Shown: positions 1 through 11,991 of the stretch, one piece after another
How positions within the stretch are numbered: the stretch's first letter is position 1
Layout: each line of letters starts with the position of its first letter
Assembly (NCBI GenBank): GCA_964030475.1
Contig: CAXIPT010000007.1
Span: 2,725,318 to 2,789,317 of the forward strand
Direction: 5' to 3'
Source: Tethya wilhelma
Taxonomy: Eukaryota; Porifera; Demospongiae; Tethyida; Tethyidae
DNA: 64,000 nucleotides
The notes under the pieces: model-generated
What the model was told of the DNA's origin: nothing
Databases searched by the model: none
What the model saw: only the letters and a program-made list of their open reading frames with translations
Position numbers and translations under genes: made by a program

Positions 1-112
1 AGCACTATGGCTTCTAAGTAATGGGCATCCATAAATCAAGCTTTTTCGGAAATTTTGCTTTACCCCTTAGTGTTGATAAAGCCATAACTTTCTTGTTAGG
101 ACAAATGTTTAG

Positions 113-397
113 TACAATCTGTTGCCCACAACACGACAGTCACTTGAGATAATTATGGTTATCTTTGCATGGAGTTACTCAATTCATTATACCCTGATAG
201 ACTCAGGTCAAATAGATACCGAAGTAAATGAAGCTTATCGGACCAATTTACCATCCCATGGCCAGCCACAAGCACCGGAATCTGACAATATTGAACTAGA
301 AGAGAACATTGTGTATGAAGTCATCGATGGCTCTCACAGTGATAATGATGATTATTATGATGTGGAAGCTCACTATTACAGTGTACCTGTACTATAA
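113..397 (+). CDS. Terminal exon of an unidentified gene, tyrosine-rich tail
   Basis: An open frame runs from a splice-acceptor-like AG at 111-112 to a TAA at 395-397. An in-frame TAG at 110-112 closes the frame just upstream, so this is more likely a last exon than a complete gene. The C-terminal half is acidic and carries several tyrosines (YEVI, DDYYDV, HYYSVPVL), which would suit a cytoplasmic tail with phosphotyrosine-type sites. I do not recognise the family, and the rest of the gene would lie left of the window. Confidence 0.35.
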   Translation, partial: YNLLPTTRQSLEIIMVIFAWSYSIHYTLIDSGQIDTEVNEAYRTNLPSHGQPQAPESDNIELEENIVYEVIDGSHSDNDDYYDVEAHYYSVPVL

Positions 398-1481
398 CTA
401 TATTATGTAATATTTTTTATCGATCATGAACTTATTATTATTTTTTGTAACGGTCATGATGGTTGTAGGGATCATTACACAATTTATACACTTAGATATG
501 TTGCATACTGGATTAATAACTTGTATCCTTCCTTGGAAAATCAATTAACACTAAATAATTTTCGTTTAGTGGTATGCATATTTCTCATGGTCATACCGGT
601 TAGCAGCTTTTTTTTTCCTTTTTTTTTTTCTTTCTTGTTTGTTTATACGCAAGGATAACACTAAATTATTATAGTAGCTATAGCTAATGGTTGTAATTAG
701 TTCTGTAGAATCTGTACAAAAGTTAAACATGCAAAGAGGGGAACTGAACCACTATTAGTAAAACAATGAGTTTGTAACTTTTCACTCACAGAAAGGAGAA
801 AAGGAGCATGGCTATAGGCCTAGGGTAGCCTCAGCACATGTCTATGGAAAGATTGAGCTAGGCTATGATAAAACATGTACTAGAATGCTCAGCTGATGTC
901 AGAACAAAATACTGAGCCGCTATTCGGTAACTAAGTGACTAAGCTGCTGAGTAGTGCCATGCAGCTAGCCACACTGAAATATCTATACATGACAATATGC
1001 TTACATAGAAAGCAGCCAACCCCTGTCTGTCTTGCCAAGCAACACTGACCAACGCAGTGAGCATCATTGAATTCTAGATAACACACACTAGATCAATAGG
1101 CGTAGTCTCGAAGCAAAGTGCTCAGAGAAGCACAAAATTAAAGCCTCAAATCTCAGCAACCACAGCAATGGGATCCAAGGGTTTCACAAACACAGACATT
1201 AAAAAGTTAAAACAGCACTTATCTTTGCATAGCTGAAAAATCTTTGCTGTATATAACTTCATTTGGGAAGAGTAGTTGGAAATGCTCATACTTGAAAAAC
1301 TGAAAAGTATGACTGATTTGACTCGTTTATTACAAGGTTTATCAATTCTAGTATCTTCCCTCAAACCATGTGCTTAGACCCAAGACCCACAGTTTAATGC
1401 CCAACACCCATCAGTTACACTCAGCATACCCACAACAGTACACTATTATTCCCACATCTTGTGTCAAATTGCATGCTCAGG

Positions 1482-1514
<33 letters not shown>

Positions 1515-1540
1515 TGATAACTGTGTAAACATAGCTTACC
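398..1540. other. Gene-poor stretch with repeat fragments
   Basis: No convincing gene is seen. About 1066-1176 resembles 63380-63500 (both hold a TCTAGATAAC block followed by an AGAGAAGCACAAAA block). Parts of 1040-1080 also resemble 29530-29580. These look like fragments of one dispersed element. A (GA)n run lies at 1487-1513. Confidence 0.5.
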
Positions 1541-1860
1541 AGTGTCTTTTCGTTCCCTCCTTTAGTGACGTTCCTTATAAGGATATTGTTGCTAGTAGTA
1601 GTGTAAAGATTGTGCCTATTTGAAGCAAACAATAATACTGTACTCTTTGACACGTATATTTTATTCGCTCACTTACCAATTCTGCTGTTTTCTGAGGTAT
1701 GAGGTAGTGACGTGATTTGACCATCTCCAGGTCTAAAAGGCTCAATAAGCAACTTTGAGGAGGTGTCTTATATCTTCAGCTCCCCATTGCCGCCATACAC
1801 CAGGGCTGATTATAGTCTGCCTCTGGCGCGCCAGACTAGGCTTAAATTTGATACTTCATG
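1541..1860. repeat. Diverged copy of the ZMYND12 upstream flank
   Basis: This block aligns over about 310 bp with 15915-16232, just upstream of ZMYND12. Shared landmarks include CATCTCCAGGTCTAAAAGGCT, TTTGAGGAGGTGTC and the palindrome CTGGCGCGCCAG. On the minus strand both copies have a good splice-donor-like site (AATTG|GTAAGT) after a short ATG-started frame, but the frames differ by a length not divisible by three, so a conserved coding exon is unlikely. A non-coding first exon or a dispersed repeat fits better. Confidence 0.6.
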
Positions 1861-2156
1861 TTCCTACCTAACCGATTGGAGACAATTTGAATCTATAAAC
1901 TTGAAACTATGATCGTACAAATCGATATCATTGCATGTATTAAGGTTCTATACAAGATGATGAGGAATATGTGCCGAAATTGAGACATTCCTTGTTTCAT
2001 TACTTTTTCCCGCACTGCATGCCCATTCCTACACTCTTCATTTTTTTGAAATTTTTATTATATACATACTATGAACAGGGTGGACGGCTGGAGGCCCCCA
2101 ACGTGTGGAAAGTGCTGCAGTAGTAGTTTCTGACTTGACGTGATGACATGTCATTG

Positions 2157-2372
2157 TCATTGAGCCACCCGGACGGCTGTTGGATAGTGTCCAGGTCTTC
2201 GGCCGAGAGCGTGTAGTCTATAGGAGGTTTCGTATAGCAGCATCTGCTTCTGTGTCGCGGTTTGACTCATCCTCGTCACTCTCTCAAATTCGCACTTCTT
2301 GCACTCGGCCGCTGTGAGGTCGTGTTCATCGCATCTCTCCTCTTCTCTTCTGTCCAACTGTGCTCGTCCTGA
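2157..2372 (-). CDS. Terminal exon of an unidentified gene
   Basis: On the minus strand a clean acceptor (CACACTTACAG) precedes a 71-residue frame ending in TGA. It is hydrophilic, with the cysteine-containing segment CDEHDLTAAECKKC followed by a basic helix-like stretch, and it ends ALGRRPGHYPTAVRVAQ. The family is not recognised and no upstream exon was found, so it may be a relic left next to the duplicated block at 1541-1860. Confidence 0.35.
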   Translation of the reverse strand, partial: SGRAQLDRREEERCDEHDLTAAECKKCEFERVTRMSQTATQKQMLLYETSYRLHALGRRPGHYPTAVRVAQ

Positions 2373-2419
2373 CTGTAAGTGTGCATTATTTAGAAAGATG
2401 AATGTGTTGAACAGCAAAC

Positions 2420-3388
2420 AGCTGGCTAAATGCAGAAACTAGTCCTGTGACTTACCAAGACAAAAAAGACTATTCACTTTTCTTGGTTGTTTTGTTTATG
2501 TGTGCAAGCTTGATTGTGTAGCAACCATGAAATTCGTAGTGTTACACTGTTAGCACTTCTCCTTTCACCCCACAAGTTTTATATTGAAAGTAGGCTCCAT
2601 GGTTACATAGTAATGCTGACTCAAACAACATTTGAGTTACTAGTCCACTCATGCACATACAGATTCTGAGAAGATGGTGATCTGTATTTTTCATGCCTTC
2701 CTCTTAGCAGCAAGGCTTTTTATTGTTTTGTCTTGTACTCATCAAGTAAAAAGTGCGCTAGCAGCCTTACAGAACAGTTACTTTCACTCATGAATGCTAG
2801 CCAGATCCGATTAGCAAATAATTAGTTATCAACAATCATTTTCGATGAAGCAATTATAATTAATGCAGCAATTAGGGTGTGTTACTATTTTCTGGAATGC
2901 CGGGCTCATTGGAAGTGTATGTATTCGTTGGTCTTGTTAGCCCAGCCAGTATGTACCCCTTTACCTGTACAAAACAGCCTCTATGTTCACCTTTTAACCA
3001 CCGTGCTTTTGCTCCTGTTTTATTTGTCAGTTGACAGTTGTGTAGATATAGTGAAGATATTAGAAATTGATTTTGGAATTGTTTTTTGTCGTCGTGACTG
3101 TTGGTGTGTGCTACTCCTATTGTCTGCTGTAGTGTACCTACGCCTTTTTGCCTGCTCGGCACACTTGCTAGTAGTACTTTTCTCGCCAAAGGTCACAGTA
3201 GTAAATTCAAACTACTCCCTTTGTCCACAATTACAGTAGCCCTCAAAATAAAGTTCCCGTTCCGTTTGTGTTTTATGGTAAAACGACGTTTTTTTATTAA
3301 CGTGTAGAATTCTGGTGGTGTCTTGTTAATTCCCTTGTGTCTGTTTGAAATCAAACCCAAACTCCACGACCCAAAGATGATGGACATA
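2420..3388. other. No recognisable gene; a MITE end fragment at 3245-3300
   Basis: Open frames on both strands here lack splice signals or recognisable domains. About 3245-3300 repeats the end sequence (AATAAAGTTCCCGTT) of the element that starts at 3389, so it is a partial or degenerate copy. Confidence 0.45.
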
Positions 3389-3716
3389 CAGTATGCGCCA
3401 ATATAAAGTTCCCGTTTTTGTTTTGTTTTACGCACGTAAAACGCTTTGAACGTACTAGTTTTGGTTTAGTTCCGTTTTCAAGAACGGTAGTAAAACGCTT
3501 AGCACACATAGGTGATCACTTGAGGCTCTTAAGGAAGTCTTATGACTGTACTTCTACAGTTACAGTTTATGTAGCAGTACTCAAAACTTGCAAGCGTTAT
3601 ATCGTAATAGCGTAATTACGCAGGTGTTCAGTACCGTTTCCGTTTCTTTTTTTTGCACTATGGTTTTATGAACGTACTATGGAACGGTAACGGGAACTTT
3701 ATATTGACTCATACTG
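3389..3716. mobile_element. MITE, Tc1/mariner-like (328 bp)
   Basis: Terminal inverted repeats start CAGTATG and continue CAATATAAAGTTCCCGTT on both arms. TA dinucleotides flank both ends (3387-3388 and 3717-3718), as expected for a TA target duplication. The interior has no transposase frame, so this is non-autonomous. Confidence 0.8.
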
Positions 3717-3991
3717 TATCTAACCTGACGGAATGCTTATTACAGTCATACTATGTTCTCAACAATTCAACTAGGGAAAAGTATTCTCCACGTACGACGC
3801 TAATTTAGTGTTTAACCAATATGGTGTGTCCTTTTATTTCATTATGAAGAAAATGTAAGTTAAGAATAAAATCTATGTTAGTGAATAAGACATCATGCAT
3901 TGTTAATTTGTTCCATCTTTTCATAATTCTGCAGATCGAAACTAGATATTGTTTCTTTCATTTGTTTATAAGAATAAAGTACCAACGGTAG

Positions 3992-4109
3992 CTGAAATTC
4001 GGGATCATGTGTTATTGTTCAAGTCTCTGATAAGACAATTATCTGGGTCAGTGTGTAGTACGACAGCGGACCCACAAATTATGCAAGATCAGATTTCTAA
4101 GATTATGAG
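3992..4109 (+). CDS. Possible isolated internal exon, unidentified
   Basis: After an acceptor-like TTTATAAG, a frame reads KVPTVAEIRDHVLLFKSLI and onward to QISKIMR, then meets a donor-like GTCAGT. Its composition looks like a soluble helical protein, but no neighbouring exon or family was recognised. It could be a chance frame or a transposon remnant. Confidence 0.2.
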
Positions 4110-4179
4110 GGTCAGTTTGAATCGTCAATTCTCTGTAGCATGGTTTACCTCATCAGTTATTGTGATATTACCCCTGTAA

Positions 4180-7100
4180 TTTCTGGCCACACACACAAGC
4201 ATCCAGCCCCTCTTCCAGAACATGATCCTGTCTGGTCCAGACGCTCACTGGAGGCAACGTCATATCTGCCGTGAGTGACAGTCAAGCCTAGTCTAACACA
4301 TAGCCCTGTCATTGTCCTGATGATGGCAAATGGGTGCTGATGGTGACTGAGAGAGATTCACTCAAAGCACAAGTACAGCTCTCCTATACTAACTTGCTGT
4401 TGATCTGAAGAGCTATCTTTTGGAATACCCAGGACCTGGGGTTATGGGTATCAACCTCCCTACATAAATTGAATGCTTCACACTTCAATTCACAATGGCA
4501 GAGCAAAACTGAGGAAAGCCGATACCACTGGTATGATGTAATAATGATGTAATGTTTCATGTTGAATAAATGCATGGTGTGTGTAGAAAGACCTAATGAT
4601 GATGACACTATGTTCAATAAATTACATGTGTAGAAAGACTTAAAAACGCTTTTATTTTTGTTATGCACAGAGGTTGTTTCTAATAAATGCCCACCACCCC
4701 AGGTTCTACGTATTCAGTTGGAGACATACCTTTGAGCTATATAAGACCAGGGACATAGGGGCCCGCCCACCATTCGTCAACTGGTGGTGATTGTCTTCCC
4801 AACCAGCATCGATTGATGACCATCAAGAGAACCACAAGTAGGTTACCTTGTATCTCAGTGTGTGTGCCAAGATTCATCTCCCTATAATTTCGTTTTTCAG
4901 GCAATTACTAGCTACTTAATTATAGACTATAGACTAAGTATATACCTCTGGGCAGTTCTGTTCTTATAATGATCTCATGCATACCCATCACTAGCATTGT
5001 AGCATTTTTGTTTCAAGTAAGCTGTGTTTTCTAATGCACTGTGTGTTGGTACTTTATGTATTTTTATATTCATGTATGATGTGTTTGCTTTATTAGACTA
5101 CTGATTTCTTTGGTGCACATGCACTCATTGATTAGCAGGACGTAATTTATGCAGTGGCGCTGTTTTTGCAAATTTGGAGGATACCTGCTTCATGCAGCTA
5201 GCTCAGTTCTTGGAGTTGTTTATCCTTGGCTAATGGGGCTAATGGGGCTATAGCAGCATCATGTAAGGATCTAAGAACTGCATTTTACTGACATTACTCA
5301 TAGTAATTAACATTAACCTCTGCTGATTAGTGCCAGCTCAGCAGTCAACCTGACTGTTGTACCTCCTCTGGGCTATATAGCACACATGCACCATCCAACC
5401 TCCCCTGACCAAAGTGTGTATACATCTACAGTTAGCACCTCAGGGTGTTAAAAGTCAATAGGGCAGCTGGCCAGCCACTGACAAACCTTGGTTTGTGGTT
5501 TGGTTATTACTGTTTTGTGGTTAATTTGTATGCAATACTCTATGAGCTGAGCTGGCATTTTTAGTGCACTTTGCCCATACAAGTTGCACTGAGAGCACAT
5601 GCATGAAAATGTACCTCCTCTTGCTTCCTGTATTTATTCTCAACATAGGGTATGGTACTGTGAAACCAGAACAAGAGTGTGCTATTATATTAAAATTAAA
5701 AGAACTTGGCTGTGGTTTGGCAGGGTGTCCACAAGCAAAGTATCTTTCACTAGCAGTAAATGCAGCCATTGTAGTCTCATTGTTGAATGCACACACAGCA
5801 TGCACTCTTGCTTGCATGCTATAGTAGATTCCAATTCATGACCAAACTGGGACTACACAATTCACCAGACTTTTTCCTTGTTGTGGAGAGTAAGATTACA
5901 ATATGACTATCATATACATTAGTTGTTTTTGCACTCCCATTCATGTCTTTCCCTGCTGTAGAAAGTGCTATCAGCTCCAAGAAACAAGTGAAAATGGCCT
6001 CTTCGCTCAGTGCTATCCTTCCAGTTCCTACATGCGCCTCCAAGGACCTCGTTGTCAGGTAGAGTGTGTGACTGGTGTAAACATTCTGGCATATGATAAT
6101 GCTTAAATCGCTTTTGTGAGTGTTGCTTCCTTGCTACAAAAAAAGTGTATTCGATGATTTTAAAGCCTTTAAAGCTAAACGCTAGACTAGAGCAGCTAAG
6201 CTTGCATAAGTTGTTTAGCTAGACCAAGAAACGGAGTCTAAACTGTCTCTGTAAAAATATAGAAAGAAGGCGTAGCTATACTTGAAATTTATATTCACGG
6301 TATGACGTAATTAACTTCAAAGATAAACGTGCATGTAATCGTTTAAAACTCTGAAAACTGAAAATGGGGAAACTAAAAAGAAATAAATTTAAAAATAGCT
6401 CCAAATTCTGGTAGCACCTGAATTTCGTGACAATTTTCTCCTTGATTTGGCAAGACTTTTTTTGCTAACCTTTTGTGCAGTAAAAATTTGGAGTTTATGG
6501 TATTCGCCAGGGAACACCAATAGGTATAGACATATGTTCACAAAACAAAGTACACACCTTATGAATGCTGCTTTAATTGACAACAGAAACTTAAGCAACT
6601 TACAGAGAAGGATATGCAAGCAAATAAACAGATAAAACCACGACCTAAATCTGTACTTCCCACCATGCTGTGCTTCTCAGTGCACATCAGAGCATCAGTA
6701 ATTTGACCACTGGAGCACAGCATTTTTTATCATGATCTGGTCAGAAAGAAAAAAAAAACAACGTACACACACTAAATTAATGAGTGGCCAGAAGTTCAGA
6801 AAGAGGAGCGAATACCTCTTCGATCTAGGGTATTGAGCACCCCAGTCAAGATGTTAGAGAACAACGAGTCAAAACTAAGAATGACCTGAGAGCATCTTTC
6901 ACAATTACCTCACGTTCACAAACACTGGTACCTCCATCTGCAACAGCCATAGTCTTTTTGCTACTAGCTGGATCAACCAACCAGTGTGGGGCTGAGAGAA
7001 TGAAGTTCAATCAAAAAGTTTCGTGTAGATGACCATGGTAAAACATGTGCCTCACATGACAGTTGAGGTGAATCACAGTTGACAAGTTATGATGGGCGCC

Positions 7101-7581
7101 CACACATGTATGCTTCAGTTGCTGTGCTCCAGAGATCCAAATTACTGATGCTATGATGTGCACTGAGGAGCAAAGGTGTCTTATGACTACACCCACTTAG
7201 TTGGCACCTCAGGGTGTTGAAAGTCAATAGGGCAGCTGGCCAGCCACTGACTATAAACCTTGATGTGTGGTTTGGTTACCTTAGTGTTACAAATTTTTGC
7301 GGGTACTATAACGTTTGATATTGGAAAAACGCAGGGCGCCCGCGGACGCCATTAGCTAGCCCACCATGCTGTCTCTATGACGTCAATTGCAAGAGCACTT
7401 TAAAAAAGGCTATTTTAAAAGTCAAGTGACGAAGAGTAAGAAGTGAGTTTCCTTGCGTTGTCCAGCCTCTGGTAGCCTAAGTAGGCTAAAGTCAAGTATT
7501 GACAACTTCGTATCAACTTTGCGGCCATAGAAAATAGAGAATAACTCAAGTGTTTTCAATCCCGTTCCCACTCTTGTACTA
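4180..7581. other. Gene-poor stretch with a pair of direct repeats
   Basis: Two direct repeats of about 75 bp lie at 5434-5505 and 7199-7275 (GGCAGCTGGCCAGCCACTGA core), 1.76 kb apart. They are too short and isolated to be called LTRs. A frame starting near 5609 has a hydrophobic, signal-like start but no other support. Nothing else was recognised. Confidence 0.4.
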
Positions 7582-7925
7582 GCCTCGTTCCCAGGCCCCC
7601 AAAAAAGAGGGCCTGGTGTCTATTGACTGCGCATGCGCGTATTTGTAGCGAAAAAGAAATTGATCTACAGTCCTACCTGGATTGGTTACTGCTGCTTTTT
7701 CACTCTTTTCTTCTGGAAATATATCAATTAAGTGCTTGGAAAGAGACAAGCGTTCGTTTAGCTTTTCTGTGTCTAGCGCTTCGAAAAAATCTATGACGTA
7801 ATCCAGTCAACAGAGTATACGGACAATTTTACGGTGAAATTTACGATGTACCCAGATTTTGGGTACAAACTGGCGCATGCGCAGTCAATAGATACCAGGC
7901 CCTCTTTTGGGCCTGGGGACGAGGC
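7582..7925. mobile_element. MITE with ~56-bp terminal inverted repeats carrying NRF1-like sites
   Basis: The arms begin GCCTCGTYCCCAGGCCC and include TCTATTGACTGCGCATGCGC, and they are flanked by TA on both sides (7580-7581, 7926-7927). Each arm holds the NRF1-type palindrome GCGCATGCGC. A solo arm of the same family lies at about 47722-47753. Confidence 0.85.
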
Positions 7926-8142
7926 TAAATGGGGTTTAACGAAGTTAAACCGAGTTAACTGGGAGTGGCAAAGGGTGTGGCTGAGGTAGCGCGAAATACC
8001 CGCGGGTGGTGATGGTGGATGGAAATGATTGGTTGACAGGAATAAGCAGCTGCCAAGGGACTTAGTTACGGGCAAAGAAGAAGCAACATGCAGTCAGTAC
8101 CCAGCTATCAAGTTACAAACAAAGCTGACAAGAGTTGCAAAG

Positions 8143-8641
8143 ATGTCGGACTCGTTACTACCTCAACCTCAGCCAACCTCAGGGTCAACGAGCGTGTACT
8201 ATACCACGGACACCGTCACGTAAGTAGTGAGCTAGTGGGCTCTCTAATTGGATAGCAGCTTAGCTAGCCGGCCCGGAAATGGGGATAGCAGTGGCATGCA
8301 GTACCAACCCGAGTCACTAGCATCATAGCATTAGCCGTCCGAGCGAATGGCGCAGTTAAGTGTGAACGATACAGGCTAACTAATGCATGATTAACATGCA
8401 ACAACAAAGGCACGGTAAAAGTTGGCAGCAGAGAAATGCCAGTAGGTACAGATATTTTAGAAGCAGCAGGACTATAAATTATTCGTTAGCAATTTACTGA
8501 AAACAATTATTACAATAACACTATAGCAGCAGCTGCATCAAGTTAAGTGCAAATAATGAACTATTAATGATTATATGTGCTTGCAGGCATGTAGCCAAGT
8601 CTCAGTTATGGTTTTTGTTGTTGTCGTTGTTGTTGTTGTGA
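8143..8641 (+). CDS. Candidate 43-residue two-exon protein with hydrophobic C-terminus
   Basis: Exon 1 (8143-8219) starts ATG TCG GAC and reads MSDSLLPQPQPTSG onward to a strong donor (CAC|GTAAGT). The next good acceptor (GTGCTTGCAG) opens exon 2 at 8587, which joins in frame and stops at TGA 8639-8641. The predicted product has a Pro/Ser/Thr-rich N-terminus and ends LWFLLLSLLLL, like a tail-anchored membrane protein. The hydrophobic end is encoded partly by a GTT-type simple repeat, so exon 2 could be a chance match and exon 1 could belong to a longer gene whose remaining exons were lost. The upstream DNA is comparatively GC-rich and holds the 7582-7925 MITE. Confidence 0.3.
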
Positions 8642-8751
8642 ATCTCGTGACTGTTCTTGTTGCATATGATATTATATGTGTGTACGCATGGATGTGCTAC
8701 ATGTATAAATTTAATCATGACTCAATAGTTTTGTTCAGTTAGGTACTAGGT

Positions 8752-8880
8752 GGGCATTCGCGGGTTATTATACATGATTTGAGATTTAGTTACTGAAAGG
8801 TGTGCATTTGTGGGTCATTATACACGACTGAGTTATAGATGTACATTCACGGGTCAGTATATGTGATTCGACACTTGTTG
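8752..8880. repeat. Three degenerate ~50-bp tandem repeats
   Basis: Three successive units share a CATTCGCGGGTTATTATACA-like core (GCATTCGCGGG, GCATTTGTGGG, ACATTCACGGG). Confidence 0.5.
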
Positions 8881-8913
8881 AGTCTGTATAATAGGCAGAT
8901 ACGTGTTACATTT

Positions 8914-9262
8914 GTCCACCTGCAAGGGTGTGGCCGGGGTGGAAGTCATTCTCCCCACTCGGAAACGATCATAGCTAATGTGTTCCTAATTTGGCAATTG
9001 AATAACCATAATATACATTGTATTAGCTATAGGTCGTCCACCTGCAGGGGTGTGACCGGGGTAGAAGTCATTCTCCCCATCCGGAAAACGATCATAGCTA
9101 TAATGTGTTCTTAATTTGTCAATTGAATAACCATAATATCCATTGTTTCATTAGCTATAGGTTGTCCACCTGCAGGGGTGTGACCGGGGTAGAAGTCATT
9201 CTCCCCATCCGGAAAACGTTCACAGCTAGTGTGTTTTTGATTTGGCAATTGATTAACGATGA
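8914..9262. repeat. Three tandem copies of a ~125-bp unit, with a fourth at 9851-9905
   Basis: Units start at 8914, 9036 and 9164 with GTCCACCTGCARGGGTGTG, followed by GAAGTCATTCTCCCC and then an AT-rich spacer. A shorter diverged copy lies about 600 bp downstream at 9851. Open frames across them arise from the repetition and are not treated as genes. Confidence 0.75.
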
Positions 9263-10504
9263 TGGGAATGGGACATTAGATGTTGTAGTGGTTTAATTAC
9301 CTTATTTGGGCTATAGAAAGTGGGAACATGTGTCAAAGTGTTAGGCGGGGATTCAGGTGACAGGCTCGTGTTAAGAGAGGAGTTCGTATGAACTCCTAGT
9401 TAACCGCATCATTCTAGGTGGATAGTGTTAGCGAGTGCAGACTTCCTGTTGATATAGTAATTTCAAATTAATTATCATTAGAGCTATTTCCTATAAGCAT
9501 ATGCTATAATAGAATTATAAGCAACATGCATGCAGCTGGGATTGGGGAAAATGGTTTTAGGAATTTTCCCGTTAACGTATTAAGTCATACTGGTCTGCAC
9601 ATATTCATGTCTTTTAGTTCATGATCAATGCATTTCATTTCATGGTTGCTAGGTTACTTGGTTCTGTAGGCCTACTTAGTGATGAGTCAAGTTAAGCTTT
9701 GTTATCTTAAATCACTATTTTGAGTTTGCATATTAGTAGAGAGCATTTTTAATTCTGGTGTTTGTCATTCCAACGAAAGTTGACGAATTAAAGTATATTC
9801 TTGGCGGATCCCCAAATATCCCCATCAAATACGCATTGCATCATTAGGTTGTCCACCCGCAGTTCAAGGATGCGATCGGAGTAGAAGTTATTCTCCCCAC
9901 TTGGTTTACAGAATTAGACAATGTGCTTCATTTATAGTATATGCAGTATATTAACCAACGTATTATGAGGGGACCATTAATTAATATTGCATTCTCCTGA
10001 ATTATATATAACTTATGTGATGCAGTCACAATACTGGGGTGTGAATTAACACATACTTCAGGTCCGGGACTTCAAGAGAAATTATCAGAATATTCTTGCA
10101 ATTGCATGGCTATTTTTACTGGTTGAACTGTTAAAATCAATTGATTTATAATAGTATTATGGCCAGAGTACAACTTTACAAGGAAACGAATCGTAGGCCC
10201 AGGTGCAGGCAACTATATAATTTATCATTAAGTAGGATTGTTGAAGTTAACAGTATTGTATTATTGAGATGCAGATCCCATGCAAAAGGGAAAGGTAGGA
10301 AAGCATTCAGCATGACGAACAGGCAAGCAGGCAGCTGCTTTCGATAACTATGCTATAGACATGCATCATATAACTAGGTAGTAGCAGTAATTGCAATAGT
10401 ATAAGATTATTGAAAAGCAAGAGAGAGTTTTATGGCTAGTTTTAAATGTGTATTACACGGACACAAAACAATAATAATTATGTGTATGGAGTCATATACA
10501 AGTT
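9263..10504. other. No recognisable gene
   Basis: Apart from the repeat copy at 9851-9905, this is AT-rich sequence with only short frames and no recognisable domain or splice structure. Confidence 0.45.
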
Positions 10505-11091
10505 ATAGTGTCACGTTTGCAGGTCTTGCTGCTTATATGGAGATACATAGCATGACAAGTTATATTGCGGATTATATGGAGACATAATGCAGCATATTGC
10601 AGGTCGCTGTTATATAGCAGGTTGTGCGCAGGTCTTGCTGGTTATATAGAGACACATAGCATGTTGCTAGCTGGTCTTGCTGGTTCACATATAGCATGTT
10701 GCTGGTCTTGCTGGTTCCATGGACACACATATATAGCATGTTGCTGGTCTTGCTGGTTCCATGGAGAGACACATAGCATGTTGCTGGTCTTGCTGGTTCC
10801 ATGGAGACACATATAGCATGTTGCTGGTCTTGCTGGTTCCGTGGAGACACATATAGCATGTTGCTGGTCTTGTTGGTTCCATGGAGTCACATATAGCATG
10901 TTGCTGGTCTTGCTGGTTCCATGGACACACATATATAGCATGTTGCTGGTCTTGCTGGTTCCATGGAGAGACACATAGCATGTTGCTGGTCTTGCTGGTT
11001 CCATGGACACACATATATAGCATGTTGCTGGTCTTGCTGGTTCCATGGAGAGACACATAGCATGTTGCTGGTCTTGCTGGTTCCATGGAGA
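10505..11091. repeat. Minisatellite, ~40-bp unit
   Basis: The core GCATGTTGCTGGTCTTGCTG plus GTTCCATGGAGACACATATA repeats more than ten times. The first units are degenerate and the later ones nearly identical, which suggests recent expansion at the right end. The array stops at an N (11092), so its true length is unknown. Long frames on both strands are by-products of the repeat. Confidence 0.9.
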
Positions 11092-11129
11092 NTCGTGGCC
11101 TTAATTAAATTAACTGCATGCAGCACGCA

Positions 11130-11551
11130 TATCGCATGCAAGGTGGTTTTGCAAGGAGTGTTCAAACGGCTGTATGTAGTTGGTGATAGATTTCATGATG
11201 GTGTAAATCAGTCAGGCCACAAGAAAACAACATGCAAGTATCACAACATGAGACTTTGTCCTGAACTGAATCAGTATATACCACTCAGTTACCTCTGAAG
11301 TTATAAACTCAAAAATAAAATCAGTGAGACTACAATCAAGTTCCCAACAAAACGTTCAGCATTATTATTTTTATAATAGACTTATGGACTACTTCCACAA
11401 TAAAGAAATAGTTAACAAGCAGCTACTTCAACTACAAAGTGCACTTCAAAATGGTGAAACCATCAAGATAGATATTTTATATAGGTTTATCTTTATATGC
11501 AGTAAGTGTTATCAGCCAGGACACATGGAGGTCAACTGCTCATCATAACAA
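11130..11551 (+). pseudogene. Decayed transposase-like 3' end with CCHC knuckle
   Basis: Two overlapping frames read as one decayed protein end. The first contains VFKRLYVVGDRFHDG and a C/H-rich stretch up to NMRLCPELNQ. After a TGA, the neighbouring frame continues with HYYFYNRLMDYFHNKE and ends in CSKCYQPGHMEVNC, which fits the CX2CX4HX4C zinc knuckle. The layout resembles C-terminal parts of KDZ-like or related transposases. That family assignment is a guess from memory. Confidence 0.35.
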
Positions 11552-11991
11552 TTAAAGTTTTATTTGATTATCATACCTAACAACCTTGTTTACCTGAGTC
11601 ATCCATGTTCAACCCAAATTGACCACACTGAAGCATTACTAATATTATGTATCTTGACTCGGTACTGTATGTACTTAATAGGCTAATTTCAGACATAGTG
11701 GTATTTTTCTCCCCTCTTATACACGTACATGAACAATTGTAATCTTTGTACCTATATATTGCTGGTCTGTTTAGGTGCACGGCACACCTTTTAGGGTACC
11801 ACTTCATGAAGAATCATTTTCACCATTTAGTGACACCCAGCCTGCAGGCCTGCTCACTCTTGATGGGATAAGTTTTTTTGTGTGTGCGTGTGTGTTTTAG
11901 AAGCCTAAGTACAAGTGTCAAGTGTTCATTGAATGGAACATCAGTTTCTTTTATATAGGTACATTAACAATATTTTCCATAGTGTGACATA

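Noticed and set aside
5609..5824. Small secreted Cys-rich protein
   Set aside because: It has a signal-like start but no splice or family support, and overlapping frames on the other strand are just as long.
5434..7275. LTR retrotransposon bounded by direct repeats
   Set aside because: The repeats are only ~75 bp, there is no TG...CA end, no target duplication and no retroelement frame between them.
8914..9296. CRISPR-like array
   Set aside because: Units are ~125 bp with similar spacers and only three adjacent copies, in an animal genome.
10565..11298. Long frames on both strands with repeated GTSKTSNMLY-like motifs
   Set aside because: They are translation of a ~40-bp minisatellite.
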